A stretch of 54,950 nt of DNA from Cyanobacteria bacterium RU_5_0 (lineage in GTDB: Bacteria; Cyanobacteriota; Cyanobacteriia; Elainellales; Elainellaceae): contig JAAUSF010000021.1 of the NCBI GenBank assembly GCA_012033255.1, positions 1-54,950 of the forward strand, given 5' to 3'. Under the pieces are notes generated by a model. It had not been told where the DNA came from. It did not search any database and worked only from the letters and a program-made list of their open reading frames with translations. The position numbers and the translations under genes were made by a program. Below, in pieces: positions 1 through 8,656 of the stretch (position 1 is its first letter; each line of letters opens with the position of its first letter).

Positions 1-259
1 GCCAAGTTTTCATCTCCCTTCTGCATCGCCAACTGTGCGCGTCATACCACTCTTCGGCCGTTGCATCGGCTTGAGACGCCTGACGTTCAGTTCGCTTTTG
101 CGTAGCGATCGCTTGTGCTACCGCTTGTCGTAGCTGAATCAAGTCGTCCTGCATATCTTGCACGGTCTGTTCCAGAATTTTCTCTGGATCTTCGGCTTGG
201 TTGACTAGACTGTTCAAGTTGGCTCGAACTACTCGCCCAAGTCGGTCAAAAAATCCCAT
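1..259 (-). CDS. vipp1: PspA/IM30 (Vipp1) membrane-remodelling protein, 5' end only, with apparent frameshift
   Basis: The gene starts at ATG 259 and runs off the left edge. The first 73 codons read MGFFDRLGRVVRANLNSL and continue with AEDPEKILEQ and a long basic-acidic helix, the usual start of PspA/IM30 family proteins. In cyanobacteria these ESCRT-III-like proteins support thylakoid membrane formation and repair; that role is family knowledge. After W71-Y72-D73 the frame gives an unrelated peptide, while the neighbouring frame restores the family sequence RAQLAMQKGDENLA up to the edge. One base, probably a C in a GACCGC context, therefore seems to be missing near positions 38-43. Vipp1 is normally important for thylakoids, so a sequence error is as likely as a real lesion. 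Identity is secure; integrity is not. Confidence 0.85.
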   Translation of the reverse strand, partial: MGFFDRLGRVVRANLNSLVNQAEDPEKILEQTVQDMQDDLIQLRQAVAQAIATQKRTERQASQADATAEEWYDAHSWRCRREMKTW

Positions 260-418
260 AACCAACTCCGCTACTTGCGACAGAAATGCAGGACATCAGA
301 GAACTCCCCAGCACACCCTAAATGGTTCTCTTAGGTTAACTTCATAGTATCGCACCTTCCTACAGGATTCTGAGCCTCATCTGGCAGAAGTTAATAACCG
401 GAGGTTCCGTTAAAGTAG

Positions 419-428
419 GGAGGAGGGT
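419..428 (+). promoter_or_regulatory. Shine-Dalgarno-like AGGAGG upstream of the lipoprotein gene
   Basis: A purine run containing GGAGGAGGG lies about 9 bases before GTG 437. It suits a start at GTG 437 better than the signal-peptide start at ATG 527, which has no clear ribosome site because a repeat lies between them. Confidence 0.4.
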
Positions 429-463
429 TTGCAGGAGTGAAGGCTATGCATCATATTGTCTTA

Positions 464-553
464 CAGCCGTTTTCAGTTGAATGCGATCTGCGAAGGGGGA
501 CGTCATGGCATGCCCGTACAAGTTTGATGGATTGGATGCCATTGAGAACTGCG
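464..553. repeat. MITE-like dispersed repeat, copy A
   Basis: The left end, CAGCCGTTTTCAGTTGAATG, and the right end, ATTGAGAACTGC, match a second copy at 44238-44353. Both copies share the inner segment GCCCGTACAAG. The ends are imperfect inverted repeats of the type CGTTTTCAGTTG. This copy lies over the 5' end of the lipoprotein gene, between its apparent ribosome site and the hydrophobic signal sequence. Confidence 0.6.
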
Positions 554-985
554 ATATTAGGGTTGGCGATCGGCTTCCTCGTTCTTGCAACTGCCTGTAG
601 TTCGCCCGCTGTGAGCGATCATCCGACGGAGGAACGTCCAGCGATCGAAGCGCCAACTGCAACGGAAGAACAGCCAGACCATTCCTCTCAGGAAACCGCT
701 ATGGGCGAAGGCTCTTCCCAGACAGAAGCCAATCCACCAGCGATTCTTGTGGAAAACCTTAAATCTGATTTATCGACTCAGACCGGAATTCCGGCGGACG
801 AAATCATGTTCAAGTCGGCTGAAACTGTCGAGTGGAGCGATTCCTGTTTAGGTGCTGCCAGACCAGATGAATTCTGTGCCCAAGTGATCACTCCAGGCTA
901 CCGGATTGTTCTGGCAACTTTGACAGAAGAATATGTGTTTCACACCGATCGATCGGGGGAAACCTTCCGGTTTGTGAGTGAATAG
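527..985 (+). CDS. Lipoprotein with a C-terminal W-x-D-x-CLG domain, function unknown
   Basis: From ATG 527 the product is 152 residues. It has a lipoprotein signal with hydrophobic core ILGLAIGFLVLATAC and lipidated Cys24, then an acidic Ser/Thr/Pro linker to about residue 70. The last 80 residues carry VEWSDSCLG, a second Cys, TPGYRI and YVFHTD, a pattern seen in other cyanobacterial lipoproteins of unknown role. The frame is also open from GTG 437, giving 182 residues with 30 extra before the signal; those codons are mostly repeat sequence. I prefer 527 because the signal peptide begins there, but the better ribosome site lies upstream of 437. The gene is convergent with gmk. Confidence 0.65.
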   Translation: MDWMPLRTAILGLAIGFLVLATACSSPAVSDHPTEERPAIEAPTATEEQPDHSSQETAMGEGSSQTEANPPAILVENLKSDLSTQTGIPADEIMFKSAETVEWSDSCLGAARPDEFCAQVITPGYRIVLATLTEEYVFHTDRSGETFRFVSE

Positions 986-986
986 C

Positions 987-1008
987 AGGGCGTTTCACAA
1001 AACGCCCT
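987..1008. terminator. Hairpin between the convergent lipoprotein gene and gmk
   Basis: A perfect 9-bp stem AGGGCGTTT / AAACGCCCT encloses the loop CACA, immediately after the lipoprotein stop and before the gmk stop. Neither strand has a following T run, so this may be a shared weak terminator or mRNA-end stabiliser. Confidence 0.5.
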
Positions 1009-1032
1009 CACTCTGAATCTCTGATTTAACTT

Positions 1033-1605
1033 CTAAACCGCCAGACTCTCGACAGGCGTGAACAGAGTGGCTTCGATTTGATCAAGAGCTTTATTGATGT
1101 CATCGTTGATCACTCGGATATCAAATTCATCGGCAGCATTGATTTCGGCTTTAGCACGTTCCAGCCGACGAACGATCGCCTCTTCAGAATCTTGTCCTCG
1201 GCTGCGGAGGCGATATTCTAACTCCAACATAGAGGGAGGCAAGATGAAGATTTGGAAAGCATTAGGGAAATTGCGACGAATTTGCCGTGCGCCTTCCAGT
1301 TCAATTTCCAAAACTACTCCTCTGCCTTGACGGATTTGTTCTTCAACAGGGCGACGCGGAGTGCCGTAGCAGTTGCCTGCAAATTCAGCCCACTCCAGCA
1401 ATTCGTTATCTACGACCATGCGCTCGAATTCAGCCCGTTTGACAAAGAAGTAGTGTTGTCCGTTGACTTCGCCCGGACGAGGGGCACGAGTCGTTATTGA
1501 TACTGAAAAATAGAGATCCGGGTGGCGTTGAAGGAGCGATCGTAACAACGTCCCCTTACCTACACCACTCGGTCCTGTGAGTACAATCAGCCTGCCTTTT
1601 GCCAT
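1033..1605 (-). CDS. gmk: Guanylate kinase
   Basis: Guanylate kinase phosphorylates GMP (and dGMP) with ATP to give GDP and ADP, an essential cytosolic step in guanine nucleotide synthesis. The 190-residue product has the P-loop GPSGVGKGT at residues 11-19. The GMP-binding segment [19 protein letters not shown] follows, then the [13 protein letters not shown] region and the lid [18 protein letters not shown]. Length is normal for the family. The upstream gene on the same strand encodes a RemA/DUF370 protein, a pairing common in bacteria. Confidence 0.97.
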   Translation of the reverse strand: MAKGRLIVLTGPSGVGKGTLLRSLLQRHPDLYFSVSITTRAPRPGEVNGQHYFFVKRAEFERMVVDNELLEWAEFAGNCYGTPRRPVEEQIRQGRGVVLEIELEGARQIRRNFPNAFQIFILPPSMLELEYRLRSRGQDSEEAIVRRLERAKAEINAADEFDIRVINDDINKALDQIEATLFTPVESLAV

Positions 1606-1714
1606 GTTTCTACTGCCTATGTGAGCGCAAATTGTAGTTTAGTATACCTTCCTATGTCCCTAGTGCTTCATCAGCCACTCCTCAATATGTTATAGGGAAT
1701 ACTTTATGGGTAAT

Positions 1715-1981
1715 TTATCCCTCTCCTTGCCCATCTTTGTTGACAATAAAACGATTCGCCACTGTTTCAGGTTGAATCGCCGAGAGGACAACATGACCGG
1801 AATCGGTAATAATCACTGCCCTTGTTCGTCGCCCATAAGTTGCATCAATCAACTTTCCTCCCTCACGCGCATCGCTAATAATCCGCTTGATAGGAGCAGA
1901 CTCCGGGCTGACAATGGCAATGACTCGGTTGGCAGACACAATGTTACCGAACCCGATATTAACCAACTTTATCTCCATCAT
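1715..1981 (-). CDS. remA: RemA/DUF370 family DNA-binding regulator
   Basis: This 88-residue protein matches the compact DUF370 family: [16 protein letters not shown] at the start, then a Ser-Pro-Glu-Ser segment, [16 protein letters not shown] and [12 protein letters not shown]. RemA activates biofilm-matrix genes in Bacillus; the role in cyanobacteria is not established. The gene lies 109 bases upstream of gmk on the same strand and is probably co-transcribed with it. Two adjacent ATG codons (1981, 1978) are both possible starts. Confidence 0.88.
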   Translation of the reverse strand: MMEIKLVNIGFGNIVSANRVIAIVSPESAPIKRIISDAREGGKLIDATYGRRTRAVIITDSGHVVLSAIQPETVANRFIVNKDGQGEG

Positions 1982-2105
1982 GTAACTTACATCACCCAGC
2001 CAAGGGAGTCCGTAACGTCTTATCCTTCATTGTAGATACAACTTTTGTTAACTTTCGTTAATCAAATTCTACCCACCTTTTAACCCCCCTTAAGGGCTTA
2101 GAAAG

Positions 2106-2251
2106 GATGACGAGTCAATCGGATGGGGAGATAAGGGGATGGGAGGATAGGGAGATAAGCTCCTACACTTCCATTTCACATGTGAGAAACTTTAAAAAAT
2201 CTCTCCATTACACTACTGTATATTTCCCTCACTCCCTCACTCCCTCACCCC
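2106..2251. repeat. Short-repeat-rich leader before rqcH
   Basis: The stretch contains repeated GGGAGATAAG units (near 2125 and 2150) and a run of CTCACTCC units (near 2229-2248). This resembles the short tandem repetitive sequences of filamentous cyanobacteria. No gene is visible. Confidence 0.45.
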
Positions 2252-2252
2252 T

Positions 2253-3998
2253 GTGCAACCCGTTGACTTCACCACCCTCACTGCTTCCTGTGCTGAACTG
2301 CGATCGGATTGGCTCCCAGCACGGTTAGAGCAGGTTTATCAGTGCGATCGCTACACCATCGCTCTTGCCCTGCGAACCCTCGATCAACGGGGTTGGTTAA
2401 TGCTCTCTTGGCATCCACAAGCCGCACGAGTATGCATTAGCGATCCACCCCCTCGAACCCCCGATACGTTTACTTTCAGTCAGCAGTTGCGGCATCAGTT
2501 GGGTGGGTTAGCCTTGACGGCGATCGAAACAATTGCCCCGTGGGAACGAGTGATCGATTTGCAGTTTGCTCGTCGCCCTGGAGATCCAGCACTCTGGCAT
2601 CTCTACGTCGAAATTATGGGCAAATATAGCAACATCATTTTGACGAATCAGACCAATCAGGTTGTCACGGCTGCCCATCAGGTCAGTCATCAACAATCCA
2701 GCGTTCGCACGATTCAAACGGGGCAACCGTATGACATTCCTCCCACATTGACCGATCCCATTCCGACATTGGAAGAACCCCAAAGCCGTTGGCAGGAGCG
2801 AATTAGCCTGATTCCAGACACATTACGGCGAAACTTGCTAAAGAATTATCGGGGTCTGAGTTCAGCCTTAGTGCTGTCGATGATTCAGGTAGCAGACCTC
2901 GATCCGGAGCAATCGACAGATACGCTAAGCCTCAAAGAGTGGCAAACATTATTCGATCGCTGGCAAGAGTGGCTCCGTGCCCTAGAGCGAGAACAATTTC
3001 AACCGGGCTGGCTGCCTCAAGGCGGCTACACGGTCATGGGCTGGAACAGGATACGACCTGAAAAAACGGTTCAGGCATTACTCAATCAGTACTATCGCGA
3101 TCGCCTCAATGAGCAAGAGTTTTCGCAACTGCGGCATCAGATCAGCCAAAAACTTAGCCACATTCTGAAAAAACTATCTGTGAAAGCACAAGATTTTCGG
3201 AAACGCCTCAGTCAGTCGGATCAGGCAGACCAATATCGGGAGCAGGCAGATTTGCTAATGGCATATTTGCATGAATGGCAACCTGGAATGAAACAAATTG
3301 CTCTGCTAGATTTTGCTACAGGTGAACCAGTGAATATTCCTCTTAATCCAGAGAAAAATGCGGTGCAGAATGCTCAGGGACTCTACAAGCGTCATCAGAA
3401 GTTGAAGCGATCGCGCTTTGCCCTCGAACCCCTCCTCACAGAAGTCCAGTCAGAAATCGATTACCTGGAACAAGTCGAAGTTGCTATTGCTCAACTCGAT
3501 CGCTATCACAAGCCTGACGATCTCGCCTCACTCACCGAAATCCGCGACGAACTGATTCAACAAAGCTACCTGGATGATCCAGAGCAACGCTATCGATCGA
3601 ACACCCCCCAAACGACAAATTTTCTCCGCTATCGCACTCCCAACGGCTTTGAAATCTTGATCGGACGCAACAATCGTCAGAACGATCAACTCACGTTCCG
3701 CCTTGCTGGAGACTATGATCTCTGGTTCCACACGCAAGAGATTCCTGGGAGCCATGTCCTCCTGCGACTAGAACCGGGAACTGCCCCCGACGATACCGAC
3801 CTGCAATTTACGGCGGATCTAGCAGCGTTTTATAGTCGTGCCCGTCAGAGTGATCGAGCGCCTGTCGTCTACACAGAACCAAAGCAGGTGTTTAAGCCAA
3901 AGGGCGCGAAACCAGGGATTGCCATCTACAAGCAAGAACGGGTAATTTGGGGAGAACCGCAACGGGGGAGAGAGGTTGTAATGAAGGATGAGGGATGA
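2253..3998 (+). CDS. rqcH: NFACT-family ribosome quality control factor (RqcH/Rqc2-like)
   Basis: RqcH binds stalled 50S subunits still carrying peptidyl-tRNA and adds C-terminal alanine tails that mark the peptide for degradation. The 581-residue product has the expected order: an NFACT-N domain (about 1-200), a basic helical middle with coiled coil (about 280-440), and an NFACT-R domain near 465-560 with IGRNNRQND, DLWFHTQEIPGSHVLL and a basic FKPKGAKPG tail. Older annotation calls such proteins fibronectin-binding. The pair matching the catalytic Asp-Arg of studied homologues appears as Glu98-Arg99 in APWERVIDL, by eye only. The start is GTG 2253, immediately after the repeat-rich leader. 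Confidence 0.9.
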   Translation: MQPVDFTTLTASCAELRSDWLPARLEQVYQCDRYTIALALRTLDQRGWLMLSWHPQAARVCISDPPPRTPDTFTFSQQLRHQLGGLALTAIETIAPWERVIDLQFARRPGDPALWHLYVEIMGKYSNIILTNQTNQVVTAAHQVSHQQSSVRTIQTGQPYDIPPTLTDPIPTLEEPQSRWQERISLIPDTLRRNLLKNYRGLSSALVLSMIQVADLDPEQSTDTLSLKEWQTLFDRWQEWLRALEREQFQPGWLPQGGYTVMGWNRIRPEKTVQALLNQYYRDRLNEQEFSQLRHQISQKLSHILKKLSVKAQDFRKRLSQSDQADQYREQADLLMAYLHEWQPGMKQIALLDFATGEPVNIPLNPEKNAVQNAQGLYKRHQKLKRSRFALEPLLTEVQSEIDYLEQVEVAIAQLDRYHKPDDLASLTEIRDELIQQSYLDDPEQRYRSNTPQTTNFLRYRTPNGFEILIGRNNRQNDQLTFRLAGDYDLWFHTQEIPGSHVLLRLEPGTAPDDTDLQFTADLAAFYSRARQSDRAPVVYTEPKQVFKPKGAKPGIAIYKQERVIWGEPQRGREVVMKDEG

Positions 3999-4102
3999 AG
4001 AGGGGGACAAAGAAGACAGAAGAACACTCCATCACTCCATTACCTCATTACTAGAATAAGGGGGGTGGAGTCCTCTCTTCAAATTGGTACTAGAATGGCG
4101 AC

Positions 4103-4477
4103 ATGATCAGATTGACATCGGATGAAATTGGGCAATATCGCGTTGAATTAGCGGATAACCCAGTTGCCTTGAGGGCGCTTGATATGATTGAAGACTGCGA
4201 AGGGGATCTGGAGGATGCAGCGATCGCCCTAGCGCTTCAGGTCGGGCAAGAACCGGATCGATCGGATGACTGGTTGGATGGTTTGGCAAAGCGGTGGCGC
4301 GTGTTTCTCTGCCAGACTGGGGTAAAGGATGTGCTGCTCACCGGATCGATCGCCAAAGTGATCACGTTGCTGGCATCTGAAACCGCGATTCCCGAAATTT
4401 TGGCAACGCCCGTGGTTCTCTACACGATTCGGGTTGGGTTGGAGGACTTTTGCAAGCCGTTACAAGAAAAACAATGA
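4103..4477 (+). CDS. Conserved cyanobacterial hypothetical protein
   Basis: This 124-residue soluble protein starts MIRLTSDEIGQYRVELADNP and contains IEDCEGDLEDAAIALALQVG. An all-helical second half includes a hydrophobic helix near residues 78-108. It resembles hypothetical proteins seen widely in cyanobacteria, but I cannot assign a function. It lies between rqcH and the acylphosphatase gene on the same strand. Confidence 0.72.
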   Translation: MIRLTSDEIGQYRVELADNPVALRALDMIEDCEGDLEDAAIALALQVGQEPDRSDDWLDGLAKRWRVFLCQTGVKDVLLTGSIAKVITLLASETAIPEILATPVVLYTIRVGLEDFCKPLQEKQ

Positions 4478-4566
4478 CCACAAAAGCAGTAAGCAACTTC
4501 TCTTCGTGCCTTAGTGGTTCACTGGATCTTAATTAGTAGAACGTGTTTGTCAAATGCTTCGTACCT

Positions 4567-4869
4567 ATGAGCGACTCACAATCATCATCAAAACAAATTC
4601 GTGCCCATGTGCTTGTCTCTGGCAAAGTGCAAGGGGTTGGGTATCGTGCTTCCGCCTGGGATATGGCACGGTTGCTAAAGCTCAATGGATGGGTTCGCAA
4701 TCTGCGGGATGGTCGTGTGGAGGCTGTTTTCGAGGGATCTCACTCTAAAGTTGAAGAAATGATTCGTTGGTGTCATCAAGGGTCGCCAGCCGCCAATGTG
4801 AAGGAGGTCGTGGTCGAATATGAGCTACCAGAAGGGTTACAGGGGTTTGAGGTGTCAAGATCAAGATAG
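4567..4869 (+). CDS. acyP: Acylphosphatase
   Basis: Acylphosphatase hydrolyses the carboxyl-phosphate bond of acyl phosphates. The 100-residue product from ATG 4567 carries the phosphate cradle VSGKVQGVGYRAS with catalytic Arg27, and GWVRNLRDG with catalytic Asn45, followed by VEAVFEG. An in-frame GTG at 4543 would add eight residues that precede the domain, so ATG 4567 is preferred. Confidence 0.95.
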   Translation: MSDSQSSSKQIRAHVLVSGKVQGVGYRASAWDMARLLKLNGWVRNLRDGRVEAVFEGSHSKVEEMIRWCHQGSPAANVKEVVVEYELPEGLQGFEVSRSR

Positions 4870-5142
4870 GAAGGATGTAAGGATGAAGAGAGGACACTTA
4901 ATTGCTGTGAAGATCGTCATGGGGGTTAGTGTTTTCCCCGATCGCCTAAGCAGTGGGCTATCTCGCAAATAGTTTGCTTCTCTGAAGCGTGATGCCGATC
5001 GATTGTGTGACTTGGCGATCGGTGTGGGAACGCTAGACTGAGTAGAGTTACGATTCTCATTGGCTCGTAACGTTGATAACAAAGCAATCCTAATTTGAAT
5101 TTGATCTGAATTACTGATCTACGCTCTACCTTAGCTGAAACT

Positions 5143-6528
5143 ATGGATTCTCAACTGCCCTCTTCCGCCGCTCATGCCCGTCAGACGCGCCAACAGTTTG
5201 TTAACCCAGAAGATTACCTATCTTATGAGTTAGGCAAAGCCGTTCGAGAATTGCCGCCGCTCTACACTCGGTTGATGGCAGGAACACTGACGGCGATCGT
5301 GATGGGTGTGATTGGTTGGGCCTATTTTAGCAAGGTTGATGAGGTAGCGGTGACGCAGGGAGAACTGGTTCCATCAACGCAAGTTCAGCCTGTGCAAGCA
5401 TTGGATGGAGGCTTGATCAGCGAGATTCGCGTAAAGGAAGGGGATTATGTTGAGAAGGGAGATGTCTTGATTGTGCAAGACCCGGAGCTATCTCAGTCGG
5501 AAGTCGATCGGCTAGAAAAATCGGCTGAGTTGATTCGCCAAGATGTTGCCCGTCTGGAAGCGGAACAGTCTGGGCAAACCGATACGGGAAACTTATTGCA
5601 GGATCAGCTATTGGAAGCTCGGCTTCGAGAGTATAGTACCCAACAAGCGGCGGCTGAGGCGGAAGTGCAACGGTATTTGGCGGCGATCGGAGAAGCAGAG
5701 GCGCAGTTGGCTAGACTCCAGGAAAATTTGATAAATGCTCGATCGACACTGCTGACGGCTCAAGAGCGAGAACGTACTTTGCGGACGTTGGTAGAAGGGG
5801 AAGGAGCCGTTCCTCGATTTGATTATTTAGAAGCGAAAGATCGATTGACGCAGGCGCAGGATCAGGTGGCATCCTTGGAACAAGAAATTGTGGGTCAGCA
5901 GCAAGCCATTCAACAAGCCGAACAATCTTATCAAGCTGCGTTGAGAGCGTCTGAACGGGTGGGGGCAGAACGAGAAAGTGATGTTTTGTCGCAATTGACC
6001 CGCCGCCGGGAAGAACTGGCTAACGTTGAGGGTCAACTGGCACAAGCCCAAATCAAGACATCTGGTGAGACAATCACGGCTCCTATTTCTGGCAAAATCT
6101 ACAATCTGCAAGCGACATTGGGAAAGCGGACGATCGAACCTGGCGAAGAATTGCTCTCGATTTTGCCGGATGGTCAAGATTTAATGTTGGAAGTGAAAGT
6201 TCTCAATCGCGATATTGGATTCATTGAAGCAGGAATGCGGGCGAAGATTAAGATTGCCACGTTCCCATTCCAAGAGTTCGGTACTATTAATGGTGAAGTG
6301 GTTCAAATTAGCCCAAATGCCACAGTAGACAAAGATTTGGGGTTGGTCTTCACGGCTAAAGTTCGGCTCGATCGCACTGCAATTTCTGTTCCGGTGCAAA
6401 ATCGTGACGTGGAACTCGTCCCTGGTATGGCAGCAACAGCAGAAATTGTGACGAGGCAGCGATCGGTCTTAACCTTCTTGCTAGAGCCAATCACCCGTCG
6501 CTTCAGCGAGGCATTCTCGACACGATAA
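5143..6528 (+). CDS. HlyD-family membrane fusion (adaptor) protein, no transporter beside it
   Basis: HlyD adaptors link an inner-membrane ABC exporter to an outer-membrane TolC-like channel in type I secretion. The 461-residue protein has a short cytoplasmic N-terminus and a single membrane segment near residues 43-62. A lipoyl half-motif VQALDGGLISEIRVKEGDYV follows, then a long coiled coil (about 120-300). The second lipoyl half (ETITAPISGKIYNL) and a beta-barrel region close it, ending LLEPITRRFSEAF. No ABC or outer-membrane partner is encoded beside it, so it must work with a transporter elsewhere. Its 270-base upstream gap shows no recognisable element. Confidence 0.9.
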   Translation: MDSQLPSSAAHARQTRQQFVNPEDYLSYELGKAVRELPPLYTRLMAGTLTAIVMGVIGWAYFSKVDEVAVTQGELVPSTQVQPVQALDGGLISEIRVKEGDYVEKGDVLIVQDPELSQSEVDRLEKSAELIRQDVARLEAEQSGQTDTGNLLQDQLLEARLREYSTQQAAAEAEVQRYLAAIGEAEAQLARLQENLINARSTLLTAQERERTLRTLVEGEGAVPRFDYLEAKDRLTQAQDQVASLEQEIVGQQQAIQQAEQSYQAALRASERVGAERESDVLSQLTRRREELANVEGQLAQAQIKTSGETITAPISGKIYNLQATLGKRTIEPGEELLSILPDGQDLMLEVKVLNRDIGFIEAGMRAKIKIATFPFQEFGTINGEVVQISPNATVDKDLGLVFTAKVRLDRTAISVPVQNRDVELVPGMAATAEIVTRQRSVLTFLLEPITRRFSEAFSTR

Positions 6529-6761
6529 GCAGTGCCCATCCTACTGGAAATCGCTGTAAGTGGAAGTTCTTAGCTTGCATTCCAAAAATTACCGGAATAT
6601 GCTAATGTCTACGGTGCTGAGGGCAGAGATAAAGGTTTTAAGGTTGAGAGGATGTTTGAAAAGTCTTTATTGATACCTTTCTCTGAGCCAATCGTGCGTA
6701 GGGATAAACCGCCGATCGCCCTTACATAAAAGTAATTATTCAAGCGGATTGCACGTAATTT

Positions 6762-7175
6762 GTGGAGATGGTTGTGAACAAACGAATCCTAATTGTTGAA
6801 GATGTTGAGGTCAACCGTTGTTTGCTCCAAGAGTTTTTAGAATTTGAAGGCTACACCGTTTGCGGAATTCCGGATGGTCTCAACTTTTTCCAAAAAATTG
6901 CTGAATTTAGCCCTCAATTGATTCTGCTTGATCTCAGGTTGCCTCAGATAGACGGGTACGAATTACTACAACAACTGCAACAGTCACCGTATCGATCGAT
7001 ACCCGTCATTATCATGTCTGCTCATGCATTTCGACAGGAGAAACAAAAAGCATTTAGTTTAGGCGCTCGTTTATATCTCACTAAACCTGTTGCACTTCAA
7101 GACGTTACTGCGGCGATCGAATCTGAACTTGCTAAGCTCGATGCTTCGGATACTACGAATTCTCTTGTTCATTAA
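6762..7175 (+). CDS. Stand-alone response regulator receiver (CheY-like)
   Basis: A single REC domain of 137 residues. ILIVEDVEVN supplies the acidic pocket, LLDLRLPQIDG supplies phosphoacceptor Asp57, and MSAHA and LTKPV give the conserved Ser/Thr and Lys switch positions. No output domain or histidine kinase gene adjoins it, so it probably takes phosphate from a kinase elsewhere, or binds a target protein. An internal ATG at 6768 is an alternative start. Its 3' end overlaps the opposing small gene by 23 bases. Confidence 0.88.
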   Translation: MEMVVNKRILIVEDVEVNRCLLQEFLEFEGYTVCGIPDGLNFFQKIAEFSPQLILLDLRLPQIDGYELLQQLQQSPYRSIPVIIMSAHAFRQEKQKAFSLGARLYLTKPVALQDVTAAIESELAKLDASDTTNSLVH

Positions 7176-7353
7176 GAAATTGCTCAACTACCGCGTTCAT
7201 TCTGGCATAGTTGGCTTGAATTGATTCGGCTCGATCGTTTAACCTTGAAGCAAGTTCGGTGAGGGTTCTAGTAAGGTTGATTAGGGTTTGCAAGTCATTC
7301 CCTAGTCCATTTTGGGCTTCTAGATAAGCATTTCTAAATTCTTCTAAATTCAT
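7153..7353 (-). CDS. Small helical protein, unknown function
   Basis: A 66-residue, mostly helical product beginning MNLEEFRNAYLEAQNGLG and ending in a short coiled coil rich in Asn, Glu and Leu. No cysteine, membrane segment or known motif is visible. It is convergent with, and overlaps the last 23 bases of, the response regulator gene. Coding appearance is reasonable, but there is no good ribosome site, so confidence is moderate. Confidence 0.45.
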   Translation of the reverse strand: MNLEEFRNAYLEAQNGLGNDLQTLINLTRTLTELASRLNDRAESIQANYARMNAVVEQFLNEQENS

Positions 7354-7639
7354 AGCGTGACGATTAAGTGAGAAGATCAGTAGATGGTAGAGTTAAGTAT
7401 CAAAATATACACCATCTATTTCATCCTCTCGGATTCCTCTGATTCAGGCTATTGCACAATCGCGTGTTTGTCTCAGCACTGTTGCTGAAGTCAAAGTATG
7501 CGATCTCCTGGGCGATCGATCTCTACCGTTCAGGAGTGTCTTGCATTCACCCCCTAAATTCCCAATTCTGGCGGACTTTGAGTTTGATTTTCCCTAAGGT
7601 TGGGGAGTTAGGGACAGGTTTAGTCAGGAATACCCCTTT

Positions 7640-8186
7640 TCAGCCAGCGTCTCTGAGGACGATCGTTTTCAATTGCTTCAATATTTTTAAGACTTCATAG
7701 AGTTTGTTGCCTGGATTAAGCATCGAGAAGAGACGAGACAATCCATACGATGATGAGTCTTGTTTAATGAGTTTGACGTGCCTCTGTGACATTGAACCGT
7801 TGCCGCTTCGATTCGACTACAGCAACCCATAGCTGTTGATGCAGAATCAATAGATCAATCCTGCCCCGAACGATCGTTTCTTCATTCTCGAAAGCGATGT
7901 CTACTTGTTTTTCAGCAATTGGTAAAAAGGGAAACCAAGCTAACCCTGCCAGCAGCAATAGAGGAGCCAGTGCAAACATTTTCACGATTTCCTCATGAAG
8001 AGGATATTCAACCAGACTCAAAAAATCCGTCTTGATTTGATCGAGCCAATTTTTTTCAGAATCAGAAATATCCGGTAGCTCTCCTTGCCACTCTAGAAAA
8101 AACTGACTATCCCAAAGCTGTTGCAGGTTGAACTTTTGCTTAACGTCATGCAATGAGAGATCGCTTGCTGGAATGATCTGAACCAT
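7640..8186 (-). pseudogene. Degraded PDDEXK-type (HsdR-like) nuclease-fold gene
   Basis: The intact part starts at ATG 8186 (MVQIIPASDLSLHDVKQKF) and holds a PDDEXK-like core, GRIDLLILHQQLWVAVVESK. It resembles short cyanobacterial proteins of about 200 residues labelled restriction endonuclease subunit R. The frame stops at 7764 soon after ESKRQRFNVTEA. A neighbouring frame then restores the typical family C-terminus: VKLIKQDSSSYGLSRLF, LNPGNKLYEVLKILKQL, stop at 7640-7642. The roughly 35-40 residues that normally join the halves are missing, so an internal deletion has removed the middle and shifted the frame. Comparison is from memory of the family. Confidence 0.75.
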
Positions 8187-8449
8187 GATTCCTCTAACCC
8201 GATCGCCTTGTGATTCCAGTGTACAGGCGAACTAATGTTTCTACGGATTGTCTTGAACGGTTTGCTGCAACGTTTCCAAGAGTGTTGGCAACGGAGCCAA
8301 ACAGATGCTTGTGCCAAAGCAGGGGCAAAGCCTTTGGAACATAATTTTGGAAGAATTCATAGCGTGTTTGCCAAATGCTTCACCCCTACTTTCGACAAAT
8401 TTGCTCTAAGCTGGATAGAGATCATTAACTACTCACTTTGCTGCTAACT

Positions 8450-8644
8450 ATGATTCTGCCAGGTTCAGCCGTTCGCGTGAAAAATGTCAACGATATCTAC
8501 TATGGCTATCAAGGATTAGTCCAACGGATTAGTAGGGGTCGAGTGGCAGTTCTGTTTGAAGGCGGCAACTGGGACAAATTAGTCACTTTTCAGTTGTCTG
8601 AGATAGAACTCGTAGATGCCACTGCTGGACGCAGTAAAAAATAG
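8450..8644 (+). CDS. ndhS: NAD(P)H dehydrogenase-like complex 1 subunit S
   Basis: NdhS is an SH3-like subunit at the ferredoxin-docking site of the photosynthetic NDH-1 complex, which drives cyclic electron flow and CO2 uptake. The 64-residue product [20 protein letters not shown], then [19 protein letters not shown] and [15 protein letters not shown], matches the cyanobacterial family. ATG 8450 is the start; an in-frame TTG at 8438 would add only four residues outside the domain. It lies 12 bases before the HAS-barrel gene. Confidence 0.93.
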   Translation: MILPGSAVRVKNVNDIYYGYQGLVQRISRGRVAVLFEGGNWDKLVTFQLSEIELVDATAGRSKK

Positions 8645-8656
8645 AGCTTCCTCACG

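Noticed and set aside
2253..3998. Loss of function in RqcH because Asp of the Asp-Arg pair is Glu
   Set aside because: The change is conservative, and similar Glu-Arg pairs seem usual in cyanobacterial members, so it is noted only in the gene entry.
7452..7700. 82-codon frame on the + strand
   Set aside because: It overlaps the 3' part of the decayed nuclease gene, whose minus-strand sequence matches a family.
8359..8382. Match between GTGTTTGCCAAATGCTTC near 8361 and GTGTTTGTCAAATGCTTC near 4545
   Set aside because: A short dispersed repeat upstream of two genes, too brief to call a regulatory site.
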